Shown piece by piece: positions 34,222 through 46,509 of a DNA stretch of 64,000 nucleotides; within the stretch, counting starts at the first letter, position 1, and each line of letters begins with the position of its first letter. The notes under the pieces were generated by a model, which worked only from the letters and a program-made list of their open reading frames with translations, had not been told where the DNA came from and did no database searches. Both the position numbers and the translations under genes were made by a program. This DNA is from Callorhinus ursinus (lineage: Eukaryota; Chordata; Mammalia; Carnivora; Otariidae), in NCBI RefSeq assembly GCF_003265705.1, contig NW_020312828.1, positions 58,435,156 to 58,499,155 of the forward strand, in the 5' to 3' direction.

Positions 34222-34453
34222 AGGGGGCACCTGGGTGGCTCAGTCAATTAAGCATTTGCCTTTGGCTCAGGTCATGATTCCAGGGTCTTGGGATCGAGCC
34301 GCTATGTCAGGCACTCTGCTCCTCAGGGAGCCAGCTTCTCCCTCTCCCTCTGCCTGCCGCTCTCCCTACTTGTGCTCTCTCCCTCTCTCTCTTTCTCTGT
34401 CAAATAAATAAATAAATAAAATCTTCAAAAAGAAAAAAGAAAAGAAAGGAAAA
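34222..34453 (+). mobile_element. CAN-SINE inside the telomere-like array
   Basis: 'ggggcacctgggtggctcag' to '(aaat)n aaaatcttcaaaaa' plus an A/G-rich tail. Flanks 'gagaatatgtg' (34208-34218) and 'agaatatgtg' (34454-34463) mark the site, so the SINE is younger than the array. Confidence 0.94.
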
Positions 34454-35052
34454 AGAATATGTGCTGGTATCCTGCAGCTCAGAGCCTCCCCGAGCATTGG
34501 GTTTAGGGTTAGAGTTAGGGTGAGGGTATGTGTCTGCTATCTTCTCTAGAGGGTCAGTTTTAGGGTTAGGGTTAGGGTTAACAGTTACAATTTGGAGTAG
34601 GGTATGGTTATGTTTAGAGTTAGGTTTAGTGTTAAGTGTTATGGTCAGGTTTAGGGTTAAGGTTATCATTACTATTAGGGCTAGTGTTTGTTCCTATTAT
34701 TCTGAAATATTCAGAGACCTCTCTAGAGTGTTAGGTTTAGGGTCAGAATTAGGGTTAGTAGTTAGCTTTAGGAGTTAGGTGTTGGGTTAGGGTTAGGTTA
34801 ACTGTAGGTTTAGGGTTAAGATTAAGGTTTGAATTTGTTTAACATTAGTATGAGTCTATGTACCCTGTATTCTACAGTTCAGAGATCTCTCAAGATGGTT
34901 AGGTTTAGGATTAGGGGTTATAATTTGGGGAAGGGTTAGGTGTATCATTAAGGTAGGGTTAGTGTTCAAGTTTAGGGTTAGGTTTAGTGTTAAGGTTATG
35001 ATTAGCATTAGGTTTAGGGTTTGTGCCTGGTATCCTACTTTTGAGAGACCGC

Positions 35053-35222
35053 ACCAGAGAATAAAGCCCAGACTTTCGCTTGGGTGCTAAGACATGGCCA
35101 CCATCCACGAATCTGAGGCAAGAGGAGATATGGGGTTCTAAATACTCTTTAAATCAATATTCAGTCAATCTTCTTATTTTTAATCTCTCGTTTCACACCC
35201 ATTTTTTAGTAATACTATTAAT
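35053..35222 (+). repeat. Satellite-associated block, copy 2
   Basis: Second copy of the block at 33919-34110, about 1.13 kb away. Its last 45 bases ('tttcacacccattttttagt' and following) also match 28650-28690, which likewise sits just left of a minus-strand L1. Confidence 0.7.
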
Positions 35223-35234
35223 TCCTTTTTTTAA

Positions 35235-35630
35235 GTTTTATTTTCTTCCAAGACTTTATTTAAATTCCAGTTAGTTAACAGAGTGTAATATTAGGTTCAG
35301 GGGTAAGATTTAGTGATTCATCACTTGCATACAAAACCCAGTGCTCATCACAGCAAGTGCTCTCCTTAATGCTCACTTCCCATTTAACCCATCCCTCTGC
35401 CCACCTCCCCTCCAGCAACTCAGTTTGTTCTCTTAAGAATCTGTTTTATGGTTTGCATCTCTCTTTTTTTGTTTCCCCTATGTTCACCTGTTTCGTTTCA
35501 TAAATTCCGCATAGAGTGAAATCATATGGTATTTGTCTTTCTCTCACTGACTTATTTCGTTTAGCATAATATACTCTACCTCCATTCACGTACTTGCAAA
35601 TGGCAAGATTTCATTCTTTTTTATGGTAGA
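35235..35630 (-). mobile_element. L1 3' end at the edge of the satellite
   Basis: 'gactttatttaaattccagt' to 'aatggcaagatttcattctt' in reverse complement. Closely parallels the L1 at 28690, including the same bases to its left. Confidence 0.9.
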
Positions 35631-38600
35631 TAATGACTATGAGTGTATTTTTCAAGGTGTAAAAACTACCTGTTGTATAGAAAATTAGTTTATCAATTTC
35701 TATGCCAAGGCTGAAGAAAATGAAAGTATTGGGAGTTATTTATGAAAATATTAAGAGCACAATATTTTAGTCAGATTATATATGATTTTGCAAAATAACT
35801 GAAAATGCACAGTTAATCACAAAATGCTGGCATAGCATGAAACTCTTTATACTATTTTCTTTTAAAATTCCTTATTCTATTTTAAAAGTTGACTATATGT
35901 TTTTATTCCAATTGAAAGCAAATTATAGTGTATAAGAAACAAATGTCTGGAGTCTATTTTGGATCTATTGTCATGCTGATCTGTTTTCACAATATTCCCT
36001 TCCCAGAAGTCTTTTATATACATTCTGTGAATTTGTCTTTACCTCAGAATTTTATTACTGTTGTGAACTATGCATCAGTCTCGGTTCAATCAATATATAC
36101 CTGGATAGGTAAACAAAATACTATTTATTTGAAAATAAAAGTTTTAATATAATAATAATCTTGAACTTTATCATACTGAGGATATGTTTAATGTTATATA
36201 TCTCCTTATAAAATATTATTAATCCAAATGAAATAGCATATGAAACTGCAACATCAAATGGGAAATCTGCATTGGAATCTGAAAAGCAGTGTTAAAAGAT
36301 GTGATTTTGCTGATCTTTATTGTAATCAATAATTATTGAGTGGTTTGTAAAGAAAAAAAATAAAACGATGTCTGTGAAATTGTCTGGAATAATGCTTTGT
36401 CCATAGTAGGTATATAATAAACTTTGATTGAATCTGTAGCAAACGTTGCCTAGAAATTAGGGATAAAATATAGATAGCACTTGTTCTCCTCTGTCAAGAA
36501 GACAATTTAATTAACAAGGCAAAAGATATGTATAAATTTAAATTGATTACTTATGTAGGCTAGTCTTTGCTATTATGCTATATGACTTAGACTAAAGTAA
36601 ATTCTGCTGTCTTGGAATGACTGTAGTCCTTTTTTTTTACCCTGTTTATATATGTTTTGTATCTAAGCCTTATGTTCGAAACGTGCATGTGTGTATTAAA
36701 TTCTATTTTAGCACCTCCTCCCAAATACTTGGCATTGATATACTCTGTATAACGTTTGCTATACAAATGCTCAGTGGTGATGACAGTGATAGAAAAACAT
36801 CGGAAAGAGTCATAACTGTTTGGTAGAGGAGCTTGCACTTGGCCACAGAGATTGGGTGCCACTGAAATAAAACATTCAGAGAATAAGTATAAAAGCATTC
36901 CAAAGAATAAAACAGTGTGACAAATAAAGGAAGCAGGTGTGTGTGTGGCATGCCTGGGAAACAGTGATTACATAGATTTGGATGAATTTAAGACAACTAA
37001 AAGATAAAATGGCAGAAGTACTTCTGTTTATAACACTATAATAGACACACAAAAAAGATGTTCAAATAATCATACTATAGAAAAAATGTATAGAAGTCTT
37101 CTTTTTCTGATGAATGAATGGGGAGGGCGCAGCCTAGACTTGGCAGAGAAACAATGCAATTGGATTCACTCATTAATTCCCAACCATTCTTTTCTGGCGT
37201 GCACTAGGGAATGGAATGATTATGTAACTCTATAATGTTAAAATCTGACAGCTCTCCAAAAAGTCTTTCTGGTACTGTATTTTTAAATGTTTCTGCTTTC
37301 CCAGCTGGGATAGGCATCAGAAATCTCTAAAATATAACCATTCTCATTTTTTCAAATCATTAGTTTTTTGGTGAAAATCATAGCAAGCCCAGACCTCATG
37401 CTGAGGACATCTGCATCTGAACATCATAAAGCAGGCTTGAACCATAGCAAACCTTAGTTCAAAATTGGCTAGCACATTGATTTGAATGAGTGTACTCTAT
37501 TGGTTTTCTGTTTTCTTCTGTTTTTTATCAATCTCCAAACAATTGATCTGAGGGCCATTTTAAACCATATTACGAAGTTGGTGAAGTGTGATTACTCAGA
37601 GCAAAATGTAAAAACTAAATAAGGATGAGATTGAGAGAGAGAACCTTCATGTAATCCCCCCACTTTCATTTAGTGCATCTATTGTACAGAAGCAAATTTT
37701 ATAGAAAATGTAGATAACATATGAAGGGACTTATAAAGGGGATTTTCAAAAGGCTTAAAATTACAAGTTAACATCTTATCTTGGGTCCTAAGTTACATAT
37801 CTGAATGTCAAGTCCTTAGATATTTTTCTCTTCTTGCTTATAAGTATTTGAATTATTGAAGAAATTTGACATTATAAAATTACTTTCTATTGTATTTTTG
37901 CCCTCTTTACAGACCAGATAAGTTCTCAATATATGACCCTACATAAAACTCTTGACCTCCTAGTACTTTTCACAGAAAGCTTAATGAGAGTTTCTCCATC
38001 AGACACTAAACTTAATAAAAATAAGGACATCACCCATCTGGATCACTGCTTTATCCTAGAGTAAGCCAGTGTCAAAATACAGACCATAGATAAAAGTATT
38101 TATTAAATTAATACATCTGTTAAGTAATTATAAAAATATTGAGTGTTATAAAGAATGGTTGTAGACAATGAGAATAATTGGACCAATAGGAAATCACAAA
38201 CTGAGACTTGAAGTATGAGTAGGGATTAGCTGTGAAGACATTATTGAAATATAGAGAAGGGAATTTTAGGCTGAGAAAACTACTATACATTCAGTAATTT
38301 CTCAATCACTGCATCTGTATGTGTGTATGTTCTATGTGTATGGGCCTAAGTATGTGGATATATGTAAAAATAATGTATGTGCATAGGACATATTATTTAT
38401 ATAATCTATAAATAATGCTTAGGAATCTCTTCTATTATTTCTTTGTCTTGTCTTGCCAAGGATCTTCTACACACAGTTTGGGAACTATTAAACAATAAGT
38501 GTTTAACATAACTCTAAAGACCTCTAGAATTAAATGGAGTCATCACAACACTTAATTTTAGAGACTATTTCCTTCTGAGATTTGTCTGCCCTGAATATCA

Positions 38601-39505
38601 TGATGTTAGTGTTTTCTCCTGTTTTTCTAACTATTTCTTCTATGTCTTTATCTTTGGCGTTTCTTCTGATCAAGATTTTTCAAATGGGGACATCTCTGGA
38701 CATATTCGGGCTGTGTTTACTGTTTTGTGTAAATATGTCTGTCTCTTGTTCTGTACTTTAAAAGAATCCATCTCTTTTGTTTCTTCCCATCTATCTCTAC
38801 TATTCCAACTGCCAATTCTGAGGTATGAGTTTTTAATATAAATGTCTGATCTCATTTTAAAGCTTCAGTCCTGAGTTTCAAAATTGTCAGAAGACATTTT
38901 TACCTCCATGAAATGCTATTGTGTCAAAATCAAATGGTAAAAAAATATCAGACACAATGATGGAGAATATGTAGAACATGAATAGAAAAGGGCTGAAGGC
39001 ACAATTCTGGGGATTATCAACATTTCCATATAGGGAAAATGATAACTTTAAAGGAGCTAAAAATAAACTAATGTAGAGTAATATGGCAAACCTGAGATGT
39101 CATGTCAGAAAAAGTAAGGGAGAAGAAGGTTACCAGCAAGAGCAAATCTATCTACCTGTCTTTTATCTATTTAATCTATCATCTAACCATAATTTTACAA
39201 TCAAGAAAGGTTTCCAGTAGCTTTAACAAATAGAGAATTATATGTGATCCTGAGGAAGGCTTCTAAAAGAGGCCTGGAAGTATGGAATTAGAATTTGTGA
39301 AGCTATGAAGTAAATGAAAGGGGAGATATGAAGACAGAATAGATTTACTCTTCTAGGAAGTTTGGCTTTAGGTTGTCTTTGATATAATTATAAATAAAAA
39401 CATCAGGAAGGAACACCAAATTTAGCCTGTGCCTTGCCTTTCCTAAAGAGGAGCACATGAACTGAGTGTTAAAGAATATACCAGATTTTCAAGATGATGA
39501 GAGTT
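35631..39505. other. Unassigned AT-rich region
   Basis: Nearly 4 kb without any confident repeat or gene. A possible L2 or MIR end lies at about 36370-36432 ('tttgtccatagtaggtatat'). A (TG)/(TATG)-rich patch lies near 38315-38375 and a degenerate (TCTA) patch near 39150-39185. Short open frames here match nothing known. Confidence 0.5.
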
Positions 39506-39709
39506 GGGGCACCTGGGTGGTGCAGTCAGTTAAGTGTCTGACTCTTGGTTTTGGCTCAGGTCATGATCTCAGTCAAGGTCCTGAGATGGAGCCCTGAGTC
39601 AGGCTCCCCACTGGATGTGGAGCCTGATTAAGATTCTCTCTCTCTCCTTCTCCCTCTGCCCCTCCCCTACCTCTCTCTCTCTCAAATAAATAAATCTTTA
39701 AAAAAAAAA
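39506..39709 (+). mobile_element. Older CAN-SINE
   Basis: 'ggggcacctgggtggtgcag', 'gactcttggttttggctcag', CT-rich middle, tail 'aaataaataaatctttaaaa'. The target-site duplication is not clear. Confidence 0.92.
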
Positions 39710-39982
39710 GGTGACAAGAGTAATCAGAGTGGCATTCTAGAGTACTAAAACAAAAACCACAAGTTATCATCAAGAAATTATAACAGAGCTGAGCAAGACT
39801 AATGCAGATAAAGATGAGGCTGGGAAGAAATTAAAAGGCCAGTTCATAAAAGATCTTACATGCCTTACTAAAAAACTTCAAATTTAATAATTAAAATATT
39901 AATATCAGTCAACATATAGTTATTTTGTGTTGGACACTATTTAAGGTTTTACCCACGCTATTTATTCATATATTCGGAAAAC

Positions 39983-39995
39983 TTTTTTTAAGATT

Positions 39996-40034
<39 letters not shown>

Positions 40035-40090
40035 GAGAGTGGAAACAGGGGGAGGGGCCAGGGAAAGGGAGAGAGAGAATCTCAAGCAGT
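39983..40090 (-). mobile_element. CAN-SINE tail fragment with expanded (TTTA)n
   Basis: 'ttttttaagattttatttat' followed by about ten TTTA units, then 'gagagagagaatctcaagca'. The tRNA-like head is missing. The (TTTA)n run of about 43 bases is an expanded SINE tail. Confidence 0.8.
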
Positions 40091-40806
40091 GCAAATTCCC
40101 CAATTACTTCTCCAAGTTAATTGCCAGGGTTGGAATTGCAAGAGAGAGATACAGAAAAGAAAGACTATAGATTCAAAGAACCAGAAAGACAGTAACCAAT
40201 CACAAACTATGAACTTTATCTGGATCTAGCTTCAAGCAAATATTTGTAATTTTTTAAATGACATTTGTAAAGCAGTTGGAAATTTGAATACTGACTGGAG
40301 ATACTGATCTTAAATATTGCTAATTTTATAGGTGTCTAAATCGTTTATCATTACATTTTTAAAGAACATTTATTTTTTAGTGAAACATGCTGATGAAATA
40401 TTATCTGAGATATGACATATGGGATTTGCTTTAATAACATGGGCAAGGAATGTTGGAGATATAATGAGATAAGATTCGCTGTGAGTTAATGACTGTAGAT
40501 GCCGATGTTGGATACATGGACTTCCATTATACTATTGTCAGTTGTTGTATATGCTTATGTTTGCCTAATATATGTATTCAATATAATGTATTTATGTAGC
40601 ATATATTAAATGTAATATAGTAAATGTAATAAATTAATATAAAAATTAAAAATCCACCACTTTACAGAGAAATAAACATAACAAAATGTAAGCTGAGGGA
40701 GGAAGAGGTTTCAAGAATATGAGCAAGACTGTGTCAGAATCAAGGTAAAGGGTCAGGCTGGAATTCAGTGAATTTGACAATTTTGAAATGATTGCTGACA
40801 TTTGTA

Positions 40807-41009
40807 TTTTTTTAAAAAGATTTTATTTATTTATTTATTTGTCAGAGAGAGAGAGAGAGAGAGAGCACAAGCAGGGGGAGCTGCAGGCAGATGGAGAAGC
40901 AGCCTTCCCGCTGAGCAGAGAGCCCGATGTGGGACTTGATCCCAGGACCCTGGGATCATGACCTGAGCTGAAGGCTGATGCTTAACTGACTGAGTCACCC
41001 AGGTGTCCC
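40807..41009 (-). mobile_element. CAN-SINE
   Basis: 'aaagattttatttatttatt', (GA)n, 'agcccgatgtgggacttgat', 'gagtcacccaggtgtccc'. The ends are set by consensus because no clear duplication is visible. Confidence 0.93.
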
Positions 41010-41525
41010 GTCTTTTCTGTTTTTTATTGGTAACACAATTCTCCCAGTCACATAATCACACGTTCTTATCATAGCCTTCATTTTCTAGTTCTCCCTCAAA
41101 TCCCACATTCATTACTCCCTCCCTCAAGTTCAAAATTATGTAGAGGATAGCTTTCTTTCACACATCTCATACATTTCAGGGTGTTCTTTTCTTTCATGCA
41201 TCTTCTTCTTCCTGTTACATTTGTCATTATAGCTTGCTTTCCCTATGATGAACCTTGGTAATTCACTTCCTTCCCTCCAATGTATACTGCAGCAATTCTA
41301 TCTGCTAAACACGGTATCAGTTATTTAACTGTGGGGATCCAAACCCTTAATTTCTCTTATGAGTATTCCACTAAGAAATAATTAAGCCTTTTATACCACA
41401 TCCTTCTGTGACTTTTAGTCATGTTTCTAGACTTAATCTTAAATATATATGAAAAAAATAATTTCTTGATTATAATTCTAGTTCTAATTTCTTTGAATTT
41501 TGTTGGGAAATAACTGTACTCAGTT

Positions 41526-41620
41526 TTTTTATTAAGTTTTTATTTAAATTCCAATTGGTTAACATACAGTGTAATATTAGTTTCAAGTGTACAGTTTAGT
41601 GATTCAACACTCAGAATACC
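41526..41620 (-). mobile_element. Very short L1 3' end
   Basis: 'aagtttttatttaaattcca' to 'tttagtgattcaacactcag'. Only about 95 bases of the 3' UTR are present. Confidence 0.85.
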
Positions 41621-42184
41621 TGGAGTTCTACTCATTAGTTTTTGAAAGTGATCGATCTCTACACTAACATAGCTATGGAACTATTTCCATCCCCAGCCCT
41701 GAAAAAATGAAACCCTCCCTGATATCAAATTTTTGGCTTCATGCTAACCTAGATAAAAATTCTGCTGTGATATAAGAAAAGTAAGTTAAGAATAGTAAGT
41801 ATTATTTCTTTTAAGTTCAAAGGCAACATAAATTTTGAAATGCTACAAAGGAGAGCACTTTCCCTGATACTTCAATAAATTTAATTAAGCATTTTTGATT
41901 AATTTAAATTTTTGACTTTGTATTTATATTCTAAGATAATTTATTATGTATTACACATAGACAAGCTCATATGAGAACATTCTGTACATATTTCTTGCCA
42001 ACTGTGAGCCATGGAATTATGACTGTGCAGATAGCCCAAGTTTATTATTATAGCAATAACTAAAGGTCATTTTTATTGATGATAGATATTCTTTAACTCA
42101 GTGACTTACCACAGTTCTGAGTTTCTCCTCTGGTCATCCCATATCTTTCTCACTGATATTTCACCCACCTTCTGTCACTTGGAC

Positions 42185-42310
42185 ATATATTTAAGTTCTT
42201 GAAACTTCCATCCTCTGTAAAATGGAGTTATTTCTGGTGCCCTCATTAATGAGTTGATATGAGCATAACTAACTTGCACATAGTATGTACTCAATGAATT
42301 CTAATAATTA
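42185..42310 (+). mobile_element. MIR-like fragment
   Basis: 'catcctctgtaaaatggagt' and 'acatagtatgtactcaatga' match the second half of MIR in order. Confidence 0.55.
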
Positions 42311-42398
42311 TTATTGCTAATCAGCATTTTTCCTTAAGCTTTACTCGAACAAATGCTCAATATGCTTTTATATTTTAATCTTTACAGATACTGGTTTT

Positions 42399-42862
42399 GT
42401 TAGTTCTCTGTTGCTCTTATAACAAACTGCCACAAATTTAGTGGCTTAAGACAAAGAAATTTATTATCTTACAACTCTGGAGGTCAGACGTCCAAAACTG
42501 TCTTTATCGGGCTAATATCAATGTGACTACAAGAGGTTCTCAGGAGGATTCCATTTCCTTGCCTTTTCTAACTTCTGGAGACCACATATTCCTTGACTTG
42601 TGGCTCTAGTCCTCTATCTTCAAAGCAGTAGTGCATCATCTTCACATTTCTCTCTGACTCTGACCCTTTTAATACCCTCTTTCAGTTATAAGGACCCTTG
42701 TGATTACATTAGGCCCACCTGCATAATCCGGGATAATTACCCCATCTCAAAATTCTTGATCACATTTGTAAATTCCGTTGTGCCACTGCAAGTGACATAT
42801 TCATAGATTCCAGGGATTAGAATGTGAACATCTTTGTGGCATCACTATTCTGCATACCACAA
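42399..42862 (-). mobile_element. MLT1-like LTR (ERVL-MaLR), minus strand
   Basis: Plus-strand order 'ttagttctctgttgctctta', 'ccacaaatttagtggcttaa', 'aaatttattatcttacaact', 'ctggaggtcagacgtccaaa', 'aaggacccttgtgattacat', 'gggattagaatgtgaacatc' is the reverse complement of the MLT1 LTR layout over almost full length. No internal retroviral sequence adjoins it. Confidence 0.82.
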
Positions 42863-43008
42863 GAGTTTTTCATCTAATAATTGGAAAAACTTCTGACTAC
42901 TGATTTACCTTGTGAATCAAGGACCTGGATTACCACTTCTTAAGACTCTCACTCTACCTGCATATTCTAGTTAATCTGAGTTCTGTCTGTGTGCCACATT
43001 CTTTTGAG

Positions 43009-43208
43009 TTTTTTTTTTTTTTTTAAGATTTTATTCATTCACCTGACAGACGACAGCGAGAGAGGGAACACAAGCAGGGGGAGTGGGAGAGAAAGAGAAG
43101 CAGGCTTCCCGCCGAGCAGGGAGCCCGATGTGGGGCTCTATCCAAGGACCTTGTGATCATGACCTGACTGAAGGCACATGTTTAATGACTGAGCCACGCA
43201 GGCGCCCC
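43009..43208 (-). mobile_element. CAN-SINE next to an L1 3' end
   Basis: T-run, 'aagattttattcattcacct' to 'gagccacgcaggcgcccc'. Flanks 'attcttttgag' and 'attcttttaag' suggest insertion into the T-rich start of the L1 that follows. Confidence 0.93.
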
Positions 43209-43214
43209 TATATT

Positions 43215-43975
43215 CTTTTAAGTTTTTATTTAAATTCCAGTTAACCTACAGTGTAATATTAGTTTCAAGTGTACGATATTGTGATTCAGCACATCCATAC
43301 ATCACCTGGTGCTCATCACCACAAGTGCACTCCTTAATCCCCATCACCTATTTCACCCATCCTCCCATCAACCTCCCCTCTGGTAACCATCAGTCTGTTC
43401 TCTCTAGGTAAGAGTCTCTTTCTTGGTTTGCCTCTCTTTTTTTCCCCGATCATTCATTTTGTTTCTTAAATTCCACATATAAACAAAATCAGATGGTATT
43501 TGTCTTTCTCTGACTGATTTATTTCACTTAGCATGATACTCTCTAGTTCCATCCACATCAGTGCAAATGGCAAGACTTCATTATTTTTTTATGGCTGAGT
43601 AATATTCCATCACAAATATATGTGTGTACACACTCACACATATATATACAAATAAATGCTCATCTTTATCCATTCATCAGTCAATGGACATTTGGGCTCT
43701 TTCCATAAGTTGGACATTGTAGATAATGCTGCTATAAATATCAGGGTTCATGTAACCCTTTGAACTCATATTTTTGTATTCTTTGAGTGAATACTTAGTA
43801 GTGCAATTGCTGGATCATAGGGTAGTTCTATTTTTAACTTCTGAGGGACCTCCATGCTGTTTTCCAGAGTGGCTGCAGCAGTTTGCATACCCACCAACAA
43901 TGTAAGGAGCTTTCCCCTTTCTCCACATCCTCCCCAACATCTGTTGTTTCTTATGTTGTTAATTCTATGTCACTG
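43215..43975 (-). mobile_element. L1 3' end, about 760 bp
   Basis: The longest of the minus-strand carnivore L1 fragments. It runs from 'aagtttttatttaaattcca' through 'tggctgagtaatattccatc', an AT-rich simple patch at 43612-43652, 'ccagagtggctgcagcagtt' and 'ctccacatcctccccaac', i.e. the 3' UTR and about 400 bases of ORF2 tail. Confidence 0.92.
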
Positions 43976-44019
43976 TAATGTTTTTCACCAATGGAGGCAA
44001 TCTCATGCCATTGTTACTT

Positions 44020-44205
44020 CTATGCAATCATTTAACAGCTATTTGATATTATGCAAATATCTTAACTTTCCTAAGGCTCATTTTACTCATGTAAAATAGG
44101 AAAAAATATTAGTGAGATAATACATGTAAATCATTGTACTACGTAGCATGAAGAGTGCTTAATCAAAGTTAACTGTTAATATTATTGTAGTTGCTATTAG
44201 AGTCC
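44020..44205 (+). mobile_element. MIR SINE
   Basis: 'ttaactttcctaaggctcat', 'actcatgtaaaataggaaaa', 'gagataatacatgtaaatca' follow MIR order. Confidence 0.6.
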
Positions 44206-44506
44206 AGTAGGCAAATAGATTCCTCTATTGTTTAATTCCATTATACTTATTCTGTAAGAGGATTAAACTTTCCCTTGGCCCCTAGAGTATTATTGATTTT
44301 CCACTTTATGCCTATTTTATTTGAACCATAATCTTCTATGTCTTAAAATAAAAGTATTCTGTTTTTCCTTGAAGACAAAGCATTTCAATCAGTCTGTAAA
44401 TAAACAATAGTCGGAATTAAGTTAGATAATTCTAAGTTCTATCTAGGGTTAGAACTAAAACATATAGATATCAATTTTACATCCTCCACTCCCCAGTGGC
44501 AGAGGT

Positions 44507-44542
44507 TTTCATCATCATCATCATCATCGTCATCATCATCTA
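44507..44542 (+). repeat. (CAT)n microsatellite
   Basis: About eleven CAT/TCA units with one interrupting CGT. Confidence 0.9.
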
Positions 44543-46497
44543 CATCCTCCACCACTTTGAGTGTCATCCATATAACAATGAGACATCTATGTATTCACAA
44601 GATGGTAACTTCTAAAATACCAAAGTGACAATATGGGCCACTATCTACATTATTTCATTCTATTTATTACTCCATTGTAGTATCCATGACATCTGACATG
44701 GTAGCTCCTTAAATGAATGTGTGGAATTTCTTGTGTAAAGCTGAAAATATGAAGTAAATGAATGGGTAGAGGGTGATGGAAGAAATTGATAAAGAAACTG
44801 GCATAGGACCAGTGAAAAATGCACTAACATTTACTGGGCACTGAATATATACCATGTGCTGTTACATACTTTATATATTAAGATAAATAAACAAACGTTC
44901 ATAAACTTATTAATCCTCATCCTTTTATCATCACCTCATTACCTCCCCCTATGCCTGAAGGTGAAATTTTGTCCCCAACATGCATTAACTGTGTGACCTT
45001 GGCTAATTCATTTGAACTGACTAAATCATAGAATTAAATGTGGAAATTAGAATAAAAAATTCTGCCTCAGAAGTTTCCTAAAAAAACTAAATGCAGTTCA
45101 GTATTTATACAGTTTCCATCACAATGTCTGGCATTTATTTTCCATTACTTTTCTTCTCTCACTGTATTTGAATTTGACCAATTTAATTTAGCATGGCTGT
45201 CTGGAAGTGGTGTGAATTGTAAGAAATGTTGTGTCACTATGTAGAAAGACCATAAAAAGTAGTAACAACTGATAAGTATTAAATCTTGGTGATATGCCAA
45301 GTAGTTTTCTAAGTGTCTTACATGAGTTCATTCAATCCTAACAACAAACCCATTGAGCTAGAGCGAGGTGAAGCACGTTGTCTATGACTATGTAGCTATT
45401 AAATGCAGACATGGATTCTGATCTTACACGGTCCCATCATAAGCTTTTAAACACCAGGTGCTCAGTCAGCATAGAAATATAATTCTAACACTGTGTTTGT
45501 TTTTTTTTAAACTCTTACCAGGTATTGTATGTTGAGGTTAATTTTAAGCATGCAGTGCTGGGATTTATGCTGACTTTTTGTGCTTAATGCTTATGTGAAT
45601 TAATATTTTTTTAAAAAGAAAATGAAATACCTATAAAAATCTTAGGCATACTATTTTACCTGTGACCTTTCTAAGCTATATATTTTTTAATATAGTGGGT
45701 CAAAGTAGATATGCTTGAATTTCTTACAAATATAAACATTAATATATCTGGGGGGTGTATTTTGGCTGGATTTTTCATATCCTTAAAGTCCCCATGTTCA
45801 TCACATCAGTGTATAACTAAAGCAATCCATATACTGTCATAAATTCATTTTGTGTTGGTTGAATATTCTTGAGACAAGAATTTCTCTCTTTGGTTGTCCT
45901 ATAAATGTAAAGTATTTTTATATTGAACAACTGAATATTTCTGATGTGACTTACTTATTACAAATTTAAAATTATTACAGTGTGATTGTTTTCTACTTTT
46001 CATATAAAAATCTCCCCATCAGTAATATACCTGCACATTTACTTTCTTTAAAATAAATCAGATGGGCACCTGGAGAATATTCAGCTATGTGCTCAAGCAA
46101 TTTTCAGAGTGTAAGTAATAAGTAATTTTTAGTCAATAATATGCACATTTTTTCTTGGTCTGATGCTAGATAATTTGATACTCCTTCCTTTCTGTCTCTT
46201 TATAGATCGAATTTAGCAAACCTTTAGGACAACATGTAGATTTCAGATGTTTAGGTACACAGAGTCAGTAAACTAATAGCTAAATCCTTATTCAGCATTT
46301 AGGCTCATTTTTTACAGTATCTACCACTGTAAAATCTTATAAAAATCTATTTTGAGGTTATCAAACTTAATCAGTGAGGAATTTTTTGAGCCAAAACATT
46401 ATACTGCCCACATCTTAAGCATGTCATAAGAATAGAACACAGGCTCTGGCTGTTTCCGGTTTTGGTTGTTTTTTGTTTGTTTGTTTGTTTGTTTTTT
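44543..46497. other. Mostly unassigned; MIR at 45265-45440 and (TTTG)n at 46468-46494
   Basis: 45265-45440 ('gatatgccaagtagttttct', 'tcaatcctaacaacaaaccc', 'gtagctattaaatgcagaca') matches MIR on the minus strand in order. A weak MIR-like stretch lies near 44985-45070. The rest is unassigned AT-rich sequence. Confidence 0.55.
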
Positions 46498-46509
46498 AAT
46501 CTTAATTTG

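Larger units (their letters stand above)
33686..35054 (+). repeat. Degenerate interstitial telomere-like (TTAGGG) array with satellite motif
   Basis: TTAGGG and near-variants (TTTAGGG, TTAGGTT, TTAAGG) recur on the plus strand. The cleanest run is about 3.5 perfect units at 34560-34582. Between runs a second motif, roughly 'gtgcctggtatcctac' + 'agttcagagacctct' + 'ctagagtgttaggtttaggg', appears about seven times, near 33750, 33891, 34459, 34528, 34687, 34855 and 35020. The last three intervals are about 159, 168 and 165 bases. One SINE (34222-34453) is inserted. It resembles subtelomere-type satellite, but the family is not assigned. Confidence 0.85.

Noticed and set aside
40807..41009. Target-site duplication for this SINE
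   Set aside because: The T-rich flanks on both sides look alike but no specific shared sequence could be found.
44507..44542. Coding trinucleotide repeat
   Set aside because: The CAT run is not in any extended open frame with gene-like sequence. It is a simple microsatellite.
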